64,000 bases of DNA from contig NZ_PYBV01000017.1 in NCBI RefSeq assembly GCF_003205615.1, forward strand, positions 1-64,000. Reading direction: 5' to 3'. Under the pieces are notes generated by a model that saw nothing but the letters and a program-made list of their open reading frames with translations, was not told the origin of the DNA and made no database searches. The stretch is from Micromonospora arborensis. Lineage in GTDB: Bacteria; Actinomycetota; Actinomycetes; Mycobacteriales; Micromonosporaceae. Positions within the stretch are counted from its first letter, which is position 1. Each line of letters starts with the position of its first letter. The translations under genes and the position numbers were made by a program. Below are positions 41,858-53,428 of the stretch, in pieces.

Positions 41858-43185
41858 TGAGCACCGAGATCGTGGCGTCCGCGAATGCGGAGGCCCGGGC
41901 TGTTACCGGGGCCGGGCCGGAGGCCCGGGCGATGGACCTGCTGCGGTTCGCCACCGCCGGCAGTGTGGACGACGGGAAGTCGACCCTGATCGGTCGGTTG
42001 CTCTACGACACCAAGTCGCTCTTCACCGACCAGTTGGCCGCGGTGGAGGCGGTCAGCGCGGCTCGCGGTGACGAGTACACCGACCTGGCGTTGCTCACCG
42101 ACGGCCTGCGGGCCGAGCGGGAACAGGGCATCACCATCGACGTGGCGTACCGGTACTTCGCCACCCCGCGGCGCAAGTTCATCATCGCCGACACCCCCGG
42201 GCACATCCAGTACACCCGCAACATGGTCACCGGGGCCTCCACCGCCGATCTGGCGTTGATCCTGGTGGACGCGCGCAAGGGCCTGGTCGAGCAGTCCCGC
42301 CGGCACGCGTTCCTGTGCTCCCTGCTGCGGGTGCCGCATCTGGTCCTCTGTGTCAACAAGATGGACCTGGTGGACTGGTCGCAGGAGGTCTACGAGCGGA
42401 TCGCCGACGAGTTCACCGCGTTCGCCGCGAAACTCGACGTACCGGACCTGACCGTGGTGCCGATCTCCGCGTTGCGCGGCGACAACATCGTCACCCGATC
42501 GGACAACATGCCCTGGTACGAGGGCCCGTCGCTGCTGCACCACCTGGAGCGGGTGCACATCGCGAGTGACCGAAACCTGGTCGACGTCCGGTTCCCGGTG
42601 CAGTACGTGATCCGTCCGCAGTCGACCACGGTCACCGACTACCGTGGCTACGCCGGCCAGGTCGCCTCCGGCGTGCTCAAGCCGGGTGACGAGGTGATGG
42701 TGCTGCCGTCCGGCTTCACCAGCCGGATCGCCGCCGTGGAGACCGCCGACGGGCCGGTTCCGGAGGCGTTCCCGCCGATGTCGGTGACGGTACGACTGGC
42801 CGACGAGATCGACATTTCGCGGGGTGACCTGATCTGCCGGCCGAACAACGCACCGGCGGTGGCCCAGGACATCGAGGCGATGGTCTGCTGGATGGACGAG
42901 ACCGCCCCACTGCGGGTCGGCGGCCGGTACGCGATCAAGCACACCACCCGTTCGGCGCGGGCGATCGTGCGCGGGTTGCACTACCGGTTGGACATCAACT
43001 CGCTGCACCGCGACGAGTCGGCCGACGAGCTGCGGCTCAACGAGATCGGCCGGGTGCGGCTGCGGACGACCGTGCCGCTGCTCGCCGACGAATACCGCCG
43101 TAACCGCACCACCGGAGGCTTCGTCATCATCGACGAGGCCACCAACCGCACGGTCGGCGCCGCCATGATCGTCGAAGCCAGCTGA
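41857..43185 (+). CDS. cysN: sulfate adenylyltransferase subunit 1 (GTPase)
   Basis: The protein is 442 aa. It is an EF-Tu-like GTPase: G1 AGSVDDGKSTLIGR, G2/G3 with GITIDVAYRYF and DTPGH, G4 NKMDL. Two beta-barrel domains follow. GTP hydrolysis drives APS formation by CysD. There is no fused CysC kinase domain, unlike many CysNC proteins, and no cysC gene nearby, so APS is probably reduced directly or phosphorylated by a kinase encoded elsewhere. A 25-residue Ala-rich head precedes the G domain. Confidence 0.96.
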   Translation: MSTEIVASANAEARAVTGAGPEARAMDLLRFATAGSVDDGKSTLIGRLLYDTKSLFTDQLAAVEAVSAARGDEYTDLALLTDGLRAEREQGITIDVAYRYFATPRRKFIIADTPGHIQYTRNMVTGASTADLALILVDARKGLVEQSRRHAFLCSLLRVPHLVLCVNKMDLVDWSQEVYERIADEFTAFAAKLDVPDLTVVPISALRGDNIVTRSDNMPWYEGPSLLHHLERVHIASDRNLVDVRFPVQYVIRPQSTTVTDYRGYAGQVASGVLKPGDEVMVLPSGFTSRIAAVETADGPVPEAFPPMSVTVRLADEIDISRGDLICRPNNAPAVAQDIEAMVCWMDETAPLRVGGRYAIKHTTRSARAIVRGLHYRLDINSLHRDESADELRLNEIGRVRLRTTVPLLADEYRRNRTTGGFVIIDEATNRTVGAAMIVEAS

Positions 43186-43226
43186 CCCGAACGTCGGGCG
43201 GGGGGTCGGCACCTACGCATCGCCGC

Positions 43227-43307
43227 CTTTGCTCTGCTTCAGCGGAGGCAACACCGCGCGTCCGATATCCGGACACCGAGTGTTGCCTCTGTTGAAGCAG
43301 AGCAAAG
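43227..43307. terminator. very long (28-bp) bidirectional hairpin between cysN and galK
   Basis: The arm 43227-43254 (starting CTTTGCTCTGCTTCAG) pairs with 43280-43307 at 26 Watson-Crick and two G-T positions, around a 25-nt loop with its own GTCC/GGAC. It separates convergent genes. As rightward RNA both exceptions are G-U and the stem is unbroken; as leftward RNA they are A-C mismatches. Confidence 0.85.
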
Positions 43308-43395
43308 CCCCGAACACCCTCGCCACCCACAAAGGGATGTCCAGCGATCAAGCCCATGCCTCGCCGACGGTCGCCCTCACACAACGCCTTGGGGG

Positions 43396-44565
43396 TTAGT
43401 TCAGGCGGGTTGCTCCGGGGGCTGGGAGGACTGTCACGGTGCCGGGGGCGGTGAAGCCGCGTTCGGCGTACGCGGCGGTGACCGCGGCGGCGACCGCGTC
43501 GGCGCGGTCGACCTCGACCAGGGCGAGGACGCAGCCGCCGAAGCCTCCGCCGGTCATCCGGGCACCGAGCGCGCCGGCCGCCAGCGCCGCCTCGACCGCG
43601 GTGTCGATCTCCGGCACGGTGATCTCGAAGTCGTCGCGCATCGAGACGTGCGACGCGGTGAGCAGCGGGCCGATGTCGCGGACCCGGGCGGCGCGGAGCA
43701 GCGCCACCGTGTCGAGCACCCGCTGGTCCTCGGTGACCACGTGCCGGACCCGTCGCCGGGTCTCCTCGTCGTCGAGCTTCGCGAGCGCGTCGTCGAGCTG
43801 GTCGACGCCCACGTCCCGCAGGGCGGCAACGCCGAGCGCGCTGGCGCCGGCCTCACAGGAGCGGCGGCGGGCAGCGTACTCACCGTCGGCGTGCCGGTGC
43901 GGTGCCCGGCTGTCGACGACCAGCACAGCCAGCCCGGCGGCGTCCAGGTCGAACGGGATCTGCTCGACCGACTCGTCGCGGCAGTCCAGGAAGAGGGCGT
44001 GCCCGGCGCGGCAGCGGATCACCGCGGACTGGTCCATGATGCCGGTCGGTGCGCCAACGTAGACGTTCTCCGCCCGCTGCGCCAGGCGGGGCTGCAGTTC
44101 CGGGGACAGCTCCAGCCCACCCAGGTCGAGCAGGGCGGCCAGCACGGCCGCCTCCAGCGCGGCCGAGGAGGAGAGCCCGGAGCCCAGCGGCACGTCGGAG
44201 GCGATCGCCATCCGGGCGCCCGGAACCGGATGACCTGCCTCGCGGAGCGCCCACACCACCCCGGCGACGTACGCGCCCCAGCCGGTCACCCGACCCGCCT
44301 CGGCAACGTCGTCCGCCCCGAAGGTGATCGTCTCGTCGGAGAGCTCGGACCAGGCCGTCCACTGCTCGCCGTCCTGCCGGTCGGCGGCGACGACCGTACG
44401 CATCGGCAGCGCGAAGGGCAGCACGAACCCTTCGTTGTAGTCGGTGTGCTCGCCGATCAGGTTGACCCGGCCGGGAGCCGCCCACCGGCCGGCGGCCTGG
44501 TTGCCGAACTGCTCGGCGAAGCCGGCGGCGGCACGCTCGGCGACGTCTCCGGTGGAACGGGTCAT
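43396..44565 (-). CDS. galK: galactokinase
   Basis: The protein is 389 aa from ATG 44565, which overlaps the galE stop (ATGA). GRVNLIGEHTDYNEGFVLP is the sugar-binding signature, VPLGSGLSSSAALE the ATP loop and MTGGGFGGCVLAL the third GHMP motif. It phosphorylates galactose. galE lies upstream in the operon. No galT is present in the window, so either it lies elsewhere or another route is used. Confidence 0.96.
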   Translation of the reverse strand: MTRSTGDVAERAAAGFAEQFGNQAAGRWAAPGRVNLIGEHTDYNEGFVLPFALPMRTVVAADRQDGEQWTAWSELSDETITFGADDVAEAGRVTGWGAYVAGVVWALREAGHPVPGARMAIASDVPLGSGLSSSAALEAAVLAALLDLGGLELSPELQPRLAQRAENVYVGAPTGIMDQSAVIRCRAGHALFLDCRDESVEQIPFDLDAAGLAVLVVDSRAPHRHADGEYAARRRSCEAGASALGVAALRDVGVDQLDDALAKLDDEETRRRVRHVVTEDQRVLDTVALLRAARVRDIGPLLTASHVSMRDDFEITVPEIDTAVEAALAAGALGARMTGGGFGGCVLALVEVDRADAVAAAVTAAYAERGFTAPGTVTVLPAPGATRLN

Positions 44566-45548
44566 GACTTCTTCTCCAGGATGTGCGTGCGGTAGAAGGC
44601 CCACGCGTCGCCGACCATGTCGTGCAGTGTCGGCTTCTGCGGCACCCAGCCCAACTCGTCGCGGGCCAGTGCGGAGGAGGCCACCAGCTCGGCCGGGTCG
44701 CCCTCACGGCGCGGCGCCACCTCGACGGGCAGTTGGTGCCCGGTGACCTCGCGGACCACGTCGGCGACCTGACGGTTGGTGAAGCCGTTGCCGTTGCCCA
44801 GGTTGTAGATCCGGTGTTGGCCGCCGGTGGCGGCGTCCAGTGCCAGCAGGTGCGCCCGGGCCAGGTCGGCGACGTGGATGTAGTCGCGGACGCAGGTGCC
44901 GTCCACGGTGGGGTAGTCGTCGCCGAAGAGCTGGAGTTTGTCCCGCCGGCCGGCGGCGACCTCCAGGGCGATCGGGATCAGGTGTGTCTCCGGGTCGTGC
45001 CGTTCGCCGAGCGCGACGTCGCCGTCGAGGTGGGCGCCCGCCACGTTGAAGTAGCGCAGCGACACGGCGGCCAGCCCGTGCGCGATCGTCTCGGAGGTGA
45101 GCGCCATGTCGACGGCGAGCTTGGTGGCGCCGTACGTGTTGGTGGGTGCCTTGACCGCGGTCTCGGTGATGGGCAGCTCGGTGGGGTTGCCGTAGACGGC
45201 GGCGGTGGAGGAGAAGACCATTCGCGGCACCCCGGCGGCGCGGACGGCGTCGATCAGGGCGAGCGTGCCGACGGTGTTGGTCTGCCAGTACAGCTCCGGC
45301 TTGACCATCGACTCACCGGCGGCGATCAGAGCGGCGAAGTGCAGCACCCCGTCGAAGCCGGCGTCCGGGGTGAGGATGCGGGCGGCGCCGTGGATGGGCG
45401 CCTCGACGTGGGTCGCGTCCGGGGCGAGCGCCTCCCGGTGGCCGGTGCGCAGGTCGTCCAGGACGACCACCTGGTGGCCGGCGTCGAGCAGCATTCGGGT
45501 CACCACGCTGCCGATGAAGCCGGCGCCCCCGGTGACGAGCAGTTTCAC
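44562..45548 (-). CDS. galE: UDP-glucose 4-epimerase
   Basis: The protein is 328 aa, GTG start after GGAGG. LLVTGGAGFIGSVVTRMLL binds NAD, VVLDDLRTGHREAL follows, and the SDR catalytic pair appears as SSTAAVYG with NTYGATKLAVD (Tyr-x3-Lys). RDYIHVADLA and YNLGNGNGFT are the C-terminal family blocks. It interconverts UDP-glucose and UDP-galactose. It is the first gene of the galE-galK operon. The AT-rich stretch 45640-45670 upstream may hold promoters for this operon and for the rightward CorC-like gene. Confidence 0.96.
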   Translation of the reverse strand: MKLLVTGGAGFIGSVVTRMLLDAGHQVVVLDDLRTGHREALAPDATHVEAPIHGAARILTPDAGFDGVLHFAALIAAGESMVKPELYWQTNTVGTLALIDAVRAAGVPRMVFSSTAAVYGNPTELPITETAVKAPTNTYGATKLAVDMALTSETIAHGLAAVSLRYFNVAGAHLDGDVALGERHDPETHLIPIALEVAAGRRDKLQLFGDDYPTVDGTCVRDYIHVADLARAHLLALDAATGGQHRIYNLGNGNGFTNRQVADVVREVTGHQLPVEVAPRREGDPAELVASSALARDELGWVPQKPTLHDMVGDAWAFYRTHILEKKS

Positions 45549-45742
45549 GTCGTTGCCTCCTGCCTGGCCCGCCCGGGACGTGGCCGTTCGGTGATCACCC
45601 TAAGGCGGTGGCCGGCACCCTCGCCGACGCCACCGCCATCGTCATTTCATCATAATCTCTCATGATTAAACAGAGCCGAACATCTGCGGTCCGTCCGCGT
45701 GATCCCCGGTGTGGTGAGCCAACGGTGTCTACCATCTCTGTC

Positions 45743-46816
45743 ATGCGGGAAGCGGCCCGTACCGGGCTCCGGCGACGCGTGCGGGTGCGGCCCCGCCGCG
45801 ACCCCGGTCCGCTCGCCCGGGCCGTCGCCCGGGTGCTGGTGCGCGCCGCGGACGGTGCCACCCGACTCGTCACCGACCTGCTCGGGACCGGCCCGGCGGC
45901 CGGTCGGGAGCGCATCTCCGAGGCCGAGCTGCGGGACCTGGTCGCGGCGAACACGGTGCTCGACCCGGACGAGCGGCGCATCATCGACGAGGTCCTGGTA
46001 GCCGGTGCCAGCCTGATCCGCGAGGTGATGATGCCGCGCACCGAGGTGGTCTTCCTCCCGGCGCGACTGACCATCGCCGAGGCCGCCCGACTGGTACGCG
46101 CCGAAACGCACACCCGCTACCCGGTCACCGACGGCACCCACGACGACGTCGTCGGCTTCGTGCACCTCCGTGACGTGCTGCTGCGCCCGGACACCGATCC
46201 GTGCGTCAGCGTCGGCGAGTTGGCCCGGGAGGTGAAGCGACTCCCCGGCAGCAAACGGGTGCTACCCGCGCTGACCGAGATGCGCCGGGAGGGCCAGCAC
46301 CTGGCGGTGGTGGTCGACGAGTACGGCGGAACCGCCGGCATCGTCACCCTGGAGGACCTCATCGAGGAGTTGATCGGCGAGATCCACGACGAGTACGACG
46401 CGACCCCGGACCCGGTGCACGCCGGCCTGCCGGCCGTGGTGGACGGCCGCCTCAACCTCGCTGACTTCGCCGAACGGACCGGGGTGGTGCTCCCCGCCGG
46501 GCCGTACGAGACGGTCGGCGGGTTCGTGATGGCCGCGCTGGGCCGGCTCCCGGTGACCGGCGACGAGGTGCCGGTGCCCGGTGAGCCCGCCGACGTCGGC
46601 ACGCCCGACACGGTCGACCCGCCGGGTGGCTGGCTGCTGCGAGTGCTCGCGTTGGACGGCCGCCGGGTGGCCCGGCTCGCGGTCTCCGCCGTTCGAGTGC
46701 CCGAGCAGCACCGCCGGGTCGCAACCAACCCGACGCGCCGGGTCGGCGCGGACGAAGCACCCGAGGTCAGCACCCCGACACCGGCGGGCCGCGGCCGACC
46801 CGCCGGCCCGTCATGA
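45743..46816 (+). CDS. CBS-domain CorC/HlyC-like protein without DUF21 membrane domain
   Basis: About 357 aa from ATG 45743; GTG 45725 and ATG 45662 are alternatives and no ribosome site decides. The region ERISEAELRDLVAANTVLDPDERRIIDEVL precedes two CBS domains (MMPRTEVVFLPA; HLAVVVDEYGGTAGIVTLEDLIEELIGEI), then a CorC_HlyC domain (about 235-320). Family members with an N-terminal DUF21 membrane domain transport Mg2+ or Co2+. Here that domain is absent, as in E. coli CorC, so it is probably a soluble partner or regulator. A disordered tail ends the protein. Confidence 0.88.
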   Translation: MREAARTGLRRRVRVRPRRDPGPLARAVARVLVRAADGATRLVTDLLGTGPAAGRERISEAELRDLVAANTVLDPDERRIIDEVLVAGASLIREVMMPRTEVVFLPARLTIAEAARLVRAETHTRYPVTDGTHDDVVGFVHLRDVLLRPDTDPCVSVGELAREVKRLPGSKRVLPALTEMRREGQHLAVVVDEYGGTAGIVTLEDLIEELIGEIHDEYDATPDPVHAGLPAVVDGRLNLADFAERTGVVLPAGPYETVGGFVMAALGRLPVTGDEVPVPGEPADVGTPDTVDPPGGWLLRVLALDGRRVARLAVSAVRVPEQHRRVATNPTRRVGADEAPEVSTPTPAGRGRPAGPS

Positions 46817-47875
<1,059 letters not shown>

Positions 47876-47888
47876 CTCCGCGGAACAG

Positions 47889-48470
47889 GTGGACAGGGCG
47901 GTGGCCGGAGGGGCGGCGCGAGGCGTGGATCGCAGTGGCGGGGTGCAGCCGACCGGCGACACCATCCAGATCGGCATCGCGGTGGACATCCCCGAGCCGT
48001 GGGGTGCCCAGCTCACCCGGCGGCGGGTCGAGGCCGGCGACCCGCTGGCGGTGCCCGCGCACGTGACGTTGCTCGGGCCCACCGAGATCCGGACGGCCAA
48101 CCTGGCCGCCGTCGAGCGGCACCTGGCCGCCGTCGCCGCCGCGCACCTGCCGTTCGCCCTGCACCTGCGGGGCACCGGCACGTTCCGCCCGGTCACGCAG
48201 GTGGTGTTCGTCGCGGTGGCCGCCGGGATCAGCGAGTGTGAGTTGCTGGCCGCCGCCATCGCCGCGGCGCCAGGCCTGCACCGTGAGCTCCGCTTCCCGT
48301 ACCATCCGCACGTCACCGTGGCGCAGGACGTGGCACCGGAGGCCCTGGACAAGGTGTACGAGGATCTGGCCGACTTCTCCGCGATGTTCGAGGTCGAGGC
48401 GTTCACGCTCTTCTCGCACAGCGGGCAGGCCCGGTGGCAGCCGCGTCGGGACTTCCGCCTCGGCGACTGA
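47889..48470 (+). CDS. 2'-5' RNA ligase family (2H phosphoesterase)
   Basis: The protein is 193 aa, GTG start. Two H-x-T motifs define the 2H fold: HVTLLGP (about 58-64) and HPHVTVAQ (about 138-145). Members cut or join 2'-5' or cyclic phosphodiester bonds in RNA or small nucleotides. The substrate is unknown. It begins 13 bp after trpS and is probably co-transcribed with it, a common arrangement in Micromonosporaceae as I recall. Confidence 0.88.
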   Translation: MDRAVAGGAARGVDRSGGVQPTGDTIQIGIAVDIPEPWGAQLTRRRVEAGDPLAVPAHVTLLGPTEIRTANLAAVERHLAAVAAAHLPFALHLRGTGTFRPVTQVVFVAVAAGISECELLAAAIAAAPGLHRELRFPYHPHVTVAQDVAPEALDKVYEDLADFSAMFEVEAFTLFSHSGQARWQPRRDFRLGD

Positions 48471-48549
48471 ACCGTCGGCGACGCGCCGGCCGGTGAGTAT
48501 CGGGAGCCGGTTGCCACTACGGCGGTGGGAGATCGGCGAGGATGATCGC

Positions 48550-49476
48550 GTGAACGTGATCGGCCGGATCGAAGCGGGCATCGACCGCTGGGTGAGCGCC
48601 GCGCGCCGCCGGTCGCGGCTCTTCGATCACGTGTGGCGGGCCGGCGCGTTGTACGCCGAGGTGCTGGCCGGGCGGCTGGCCGCCGCGATCGCCTACTACG
48701 GCTTCTTCGCGGTGTTCGCCCTCGCCCTGGTGGCGTTCTCCGTCTTCGGCGCGATTCTCGAGGACAACGACGAGGTCAGTGCGGCGGCGGCCGACTTCCT
48801 GAAGGAGAACCTGCCGTTCCTGGACGCCGAGCAGATCGCGAACTCCAGCGGCACGGTCGGCGTGGTCGGCCTGGTCATCCTGGTCTTCACCGGGATCGGG
48901 TGGGTGGAGGCGATCCGGTCGTCGCAGCGGTTGATGTACCAACTCAACCAGCAGCCGGGAAACCTGGTGGTGCGGCGGCTGGTCGACCTGGGCGTGATGA
49001 TCGGTGTCTTCGTGCTGCTCGGCGTCTCGGTGGCGGCGGTGGACGCGTTGGAGTCGCTGCTGCGTTTCCTGCTGCGTAGCACCGGGTCGGTCGGTCTGAC
49101 CACGATCAGCGCGGTGCTCAGCGTGCTGATCAACGCGGTGCTCGCCACCGCGTTGCTCCTCGCGGTGCCCCGGCTGCGGATGAGCCGGTCCCGGCTGCGC
49201 CCGGTGGTGCTGCTGGTGGCGATCGGTATCACGCTGCTCAACACGGTCGGGCGGTACTACGTGGTGCGCACCGAGCGCAATCCGGCGTACACGGTGGTGG
49301 CCGGCGCTGTCGGTCTGCTGCTCTACCTCTACCTGCTCAACCAACTGGTGCTGTTCGGTGCGGCGCTCCTGGCGACAAGTACGAACGGGCGGGTGGTGGA
49401 CCTGGCGGAGGCCGCCACGCCGCCGGGAGAGGTCGACGAGGACACCGATCCTGGTACGCCGGGCGGTGCGAGCTGA
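48550..49476 (+). CDS. YihY/virulence factor BrkB family membrane protein
   Basis: The protein is 308 aa, GTG start with GAGGATG upstream. Six transmembrane segments are visible, and the family block AAAIAYYGFFAVFALALVAFSVFGAIL (about 40-66) with VGVVGLVILVFTGIGWVEAI is present. C-terminal residues 285-308 are acidic. The family was first misassigned as RNase BN and its function is not established. It may move small molecules or act in envelope stability. It lies 79 bp after the 2H phosphoesterase gene. Confidence 0.9.
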   Translation: MNVIGRIEAGIDRWVSAARRRSRLFDHVWRAGALYAEVLAGRLAAAIAYYGFFAVFALALVAFSVFGAILEDNDEVSAAAADFLKENLPFLDAEQIANSSGTVGVVGLVILVFTGIGWVEAIRSSQRLMYQLNQQPGNLVVRRLVDLGVMIGVFVLLGVSVAAVDALESLLRFLLRSTGSVGLTTISAVLSVLINAVLATALLLAVPRLRMSRSRLRPVVLLVAIGITLLNTVGRYYVVRTERNPAYTVVAGAVGLLLYLYLLNQLVLFGAALLATSTNGRVVDLAEAATPPGEVDEDTDPGTPGGAS

Positions 49477-49493
49477 TGACGGAAGGTGTGTAG

Positions 49494-49862
49494 GTGCTGA
49501 TCTCGGTCGACCCGGACTCGTCGGTGCCCCCGTACGAGCAGGTGCGCGGACAACTCGCCGAGCTGATCGGCGACGGTCGGTTGCCGGTCGGCAGTCGACT
49601 GCCGACCGTCCGTCAACTCGCCGCCGACCTGCGACTGGCCGCGAACACGGTGGCCCGGGCGTACCGGGAGTTGGAGGCTGCCGGGCTGCTGGAGACCCGG
49701 GGGCGCAACGGCACCTTCGTCGCCCCCGGCCGGGACGACGCCGTCGATCGGCTGCACCGGGTTGCCGTCGAGTACGCCGCCGAGGCCCGTCGGCTGGGTG
49801 TCGCCCCGGACCGTGCCGTCGCCCTCGTCCGCGCCGCCCTCGACGCCACCCGGCACGACTGA
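49494..49862 (+). CDS. short GntR-family (YtrA-like) regulator
   Basis: The protein is 122 aa, GTG start after GGAAGGTGTG. The winged helix-turn-helix is clear: PPYEQVRGQLAELIGDGRL, LPTVRQLAADLRLAANTVAR and AYRELEAAGLLETRGRNGTFV. A C-terminal helix pair of 40 residues, too short for a ligand domain, serves dimerisation, as in the YtrA subgroup. Such regulators usually control adjacent ABC transporters. None is adjacent here, only the membrane protein gene upstream. Confidence 0.92.
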   Translation: MLISVDPDSSVPPYEQVRGQLAELIGDGRLPVGSRLPTVRQLAADLRLAANTVARAYRELEAAGLLETRGRNGTFVAPGRDDAVDRLHRVAVEYAAEARRLGVAPDRAVALVRAALDATRHD

Positions 49863-49974
49863 GCCGAGGAGGGTACCGGTCCGGGCCGGCTGACCGGCCG
49901 CCGATCGAGCGCCGGACGGGCGGAAACTGAGCCGAAAGGCGTCGGCGCTCGCGTTCGCGGACCATGATGAGCCG

Positions 49975-50412
49975 GTGGGCGCACTCATGACACTGGACCT
50001 GCCGGCCGACTCGCCGCTCCTCGGTCTGCCGTGGATCATCACTTTCGGCCCGCTCGGCGATCTCGACGAGTGGGAGCCGGTGGTCTGCGGGCCGTACGAG
50101 CGACCGCACGCGTTGGCGCTGGCCGAGGCGGTGGTGGCCGAGGAGCAGTTGATGGCGGTGGTGGAGCCGCTGCTGCCGGCGCTGTCCGCCGACGAGATCC
50201 GCAGTGAGATCGCCGCGGCGCAGGTCGCCGCCGAGGACGAGGCGAGGCAGGTCGAGGGCGCCGACCTGTACGGCGACTTCGAGGACGTGATCGACGAGGA
50301 GTTGGACGCCGCCGCCGACGAGGCGGGTCACGGTGAGCCCGCCGAGCCACCGGACGAGGCCGAGGTACGCGCCGGCTTCACCCGGATCGCGGCGCTGCTC
50401 ACCGCGAAGTGA
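49975..50412 (+). CDS. acidic protein of unknown function
   Basis: The protein is 145 aa from GTG 49975, or 141 aa from ATG 49987; no ribosome site decides. It begins with DSPLLGLPWIITFGPLGDLDEWEPVVCGPY, a conserved-looking region, followed by a helical, very acidic part (AAAQVAAEDEARQVEGADLY, EDVIDEELDAAADEAG) and a short LLTAK end. No metal-binding or catalytic motif is seen. It may be a regulator or chaperone-type protein; that is guesswork. Confidence 0.65.
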   Translation: MGALMTLDLPADSPLLGLPWIITFGPLGDLDEWEPVVCGPYERPHALALAEAVVAEEQLMAVVEPLLPALSADEIRSEIAAAQVAAEDEARQVEGADLYGDFEDVIDEELDAAADEAGHGEPAEPPDEAEVRAGFTRIAALLTAK

Positions 50413-50434
50413 CGGACCGGGCTGGCACCGACGA

Positions 50435-50476
50435 GCACCGGCGCCGCGCGGAGCGGACTCCGCGTGGCGCCGGTGC
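50435..50476. terminator. bidirectional terminator
   Basis: GCACCGGCGCC-G-CGCGGAG (50435-50453) pairs with 50458-50476 except for one G-T position, around CGGA. It separates the acidic-protein gene from the leftward alpha-glucosidase gene. Confidence 0.8.
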
Positions 50477-50566
50477 CACCTCACCCCCCACCACAAGGGG
50501 CCGGTAGCCCAGTCGCCCGCCGGCGCGGGGCACGACGAACGACCAGGTCGAGTACGAGTTACCCGT

Positions 50567-52198
<1,632 letters not shown>

Positions 52199-52204
52199 CC
52201 GAGC

Positions 52205-52234
52205 AATATGCCGCCCGGGAGCTGCAAGAGTCAA
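52205..52234 (-). promoter_or_regulatory. alpha-glucosidase promoter with CTTGCAG operator
   Basis: On the minus strand TTGACT (52234-52229) and CATATT (52210-52205) are spaced by 18 bp. CTTGCAG (52228-52222) lies in the spacer. The -10 is six bases from the ATG at 52198, giving a leaderless mRNA. The -35 overlaps the end of the LacI gene. CTTGCAG recurs twice upstream of that gene. Confidence 0.75.
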
Positions 52235-53277
52235 GCAGATCTTGCGTAAGACAATCGTGCGGTGGTCGGGACGACGGCGGTGGATCCGCGCACCACCAGC
52301 TCCGGTCGGAACAGGTACTCCGAGTGCGGAGCCCCGTACCCGTTGATCTCGTCCACCAGGGCCCGGACGGCCGCCACCGCCATCGCGGTGACCGGCTGCC
52401 GCATGGTCGTCAGCGGCGGGTCGGTGAAGGCCATCAGCGGTGAGTCGTCGTAGCCGACCACGGAGAGGTCGTCGGGCACGCTGAGGCCGCGTTGGCGGGC
52501 GGCCCGGATCGCGCCGAGCGCCATCAGGTCGGAACCGCAGACCACGCCGGTGACACCGCGGTCCAGCAGGCGGCCGGCCGCCGCCTCGCCACCCTCCACG
52601 CCGAACAGCGACAGCTCGGCCAGTGGACCCAGGTCGGACTGCGCGACACCGGCCAGTCGAGTCATCGCCGAGCGCCAGCCGGACACCTTGCGCTGCACCG
52701 GAACGAACCGGTCCGGGCCGGTGATCAGGCCGATCCGCCGGTGCCCGAGCGCGACCAGGTGGGCGACCGCCAGTTCGGCGGCCTCCCGGTCGTCACAGGA
52801 GACGAAGGGGGCGCCGATGTCGGGCACGTACCCGTTGATCATCACGACCGGCAGCGGTCGGGCGAGCAGCGCCCGGTAGCGGTCGTGGTTGGCGGCGGTG
52901 TCGGCGTGCCGGCCGGAGACGAAGACGATCCCGGAGACCTGCCGGTCCAGCAGCATCTCGACGTACTCGTCCTCGGTCACGCCGCCGGCGGTCTGGGTGC
53001 AGAGCACCGGAGTGAACCCGCTCTGCGCCAGTGTCGACTCGATGACCTGGGCGAAGGCGGGGAAGATCGGGTTGTCCAGCTCCGGCACCACCAGGCCGAC
53101 CAGGCCGGCGCTGCGCTTGCGCAGCCGGGCCGGGCGCTCGTAGCCGAGCACGTCGAGGGCGGTGAGGACGGCCTGCCGGGTCTCCGGAGCCACGCCTGGG
53201 CGGTCGTTGAGCACCCGCGACACCGTGGCCTCGCTGACCTCGGCCTGCTGGGCGATGTCGGACAGTCGAGCGCGCAT
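52231..53277 (-). CDS. LacI-family sugar regulator
   Basis: The protein is 348 aa from ATG 53277. The helix-turn-helix and hinge are at the N-terminus (RLSDIAQQAEVSEATVSRVLNDRPGV), then the periplasmic-binding-like ligand domain (LVGLVVPELDNPIFPAFAQVIE; RRIGLITGP; VVGYDDSPLMAFTDPPLTTM). It most likely represses the adjacent alpha-glucosidase and itself, with release by an alpha-glucoside. Resembles the MalR/AglR group of Streptomyces from position and operator motif. Confidence 0.93.
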   Translation of the reverse strand: MRARLSDIAQQAEVSEATVSRVLNDRPGVAPETRQAVLTALDVLGYERPARLRKRSAGLVGLVVPELDNPIFPAFAQVIESTLAQSGFTPVLCTQTAGGVTEDEYVEMLLDRQVSGIVFVSGRHADTAANHDRYRALLARPLPVVMINGYVPDIGAPFVSCDDREAAELAVAHLVALGHRRIGLITGPDRFVPVQRKVSGWRSAMTRLAGVAQSDLGPLAELSLFGVEGGEAAAGRLLDRGVTGVVCGSDLMALGAIRAARQRGLSVPDDLSVVGYDDSPLMAFTDPPLTTMRQPVTAMAVAAVRALVDEINGYGAPHSEYLFRPELVVRGSTAVVPTTARLSYARSA

Positions 53278-53295
53278 GAGCGGCACTTTAGCCCA

Positions 53296-53344
53296 CCGGC
53301 AAGTTCTTGCCGGGTGCTCTGCAAGCCCTTCCATAACCTGCAAG
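53296..53344. promoter_or_regulatory. operator region of the LacI-type gene
   Basis: CCGGCAAG-TT-CTTGCCGG (53296-53313) is an 18-bp palindrome. CTGCAAG occurs at 53319-53325 and 53338-53344, 19 bp apart (nearly two helical turns). All three lie just upstream of the start at 53277 and share CTTGC with the alpha-glucosidase operator. Confidence 0.65.
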
Positions 53345-53428
53345 GTCTTTCTAGTGCCCTCGCAGCATGCGAGGGGTGAGCTCGGGCTCGCGCCCCTGCT
53401 GGTCGGTGCGAAGGTTCGTCGCGGGGGT

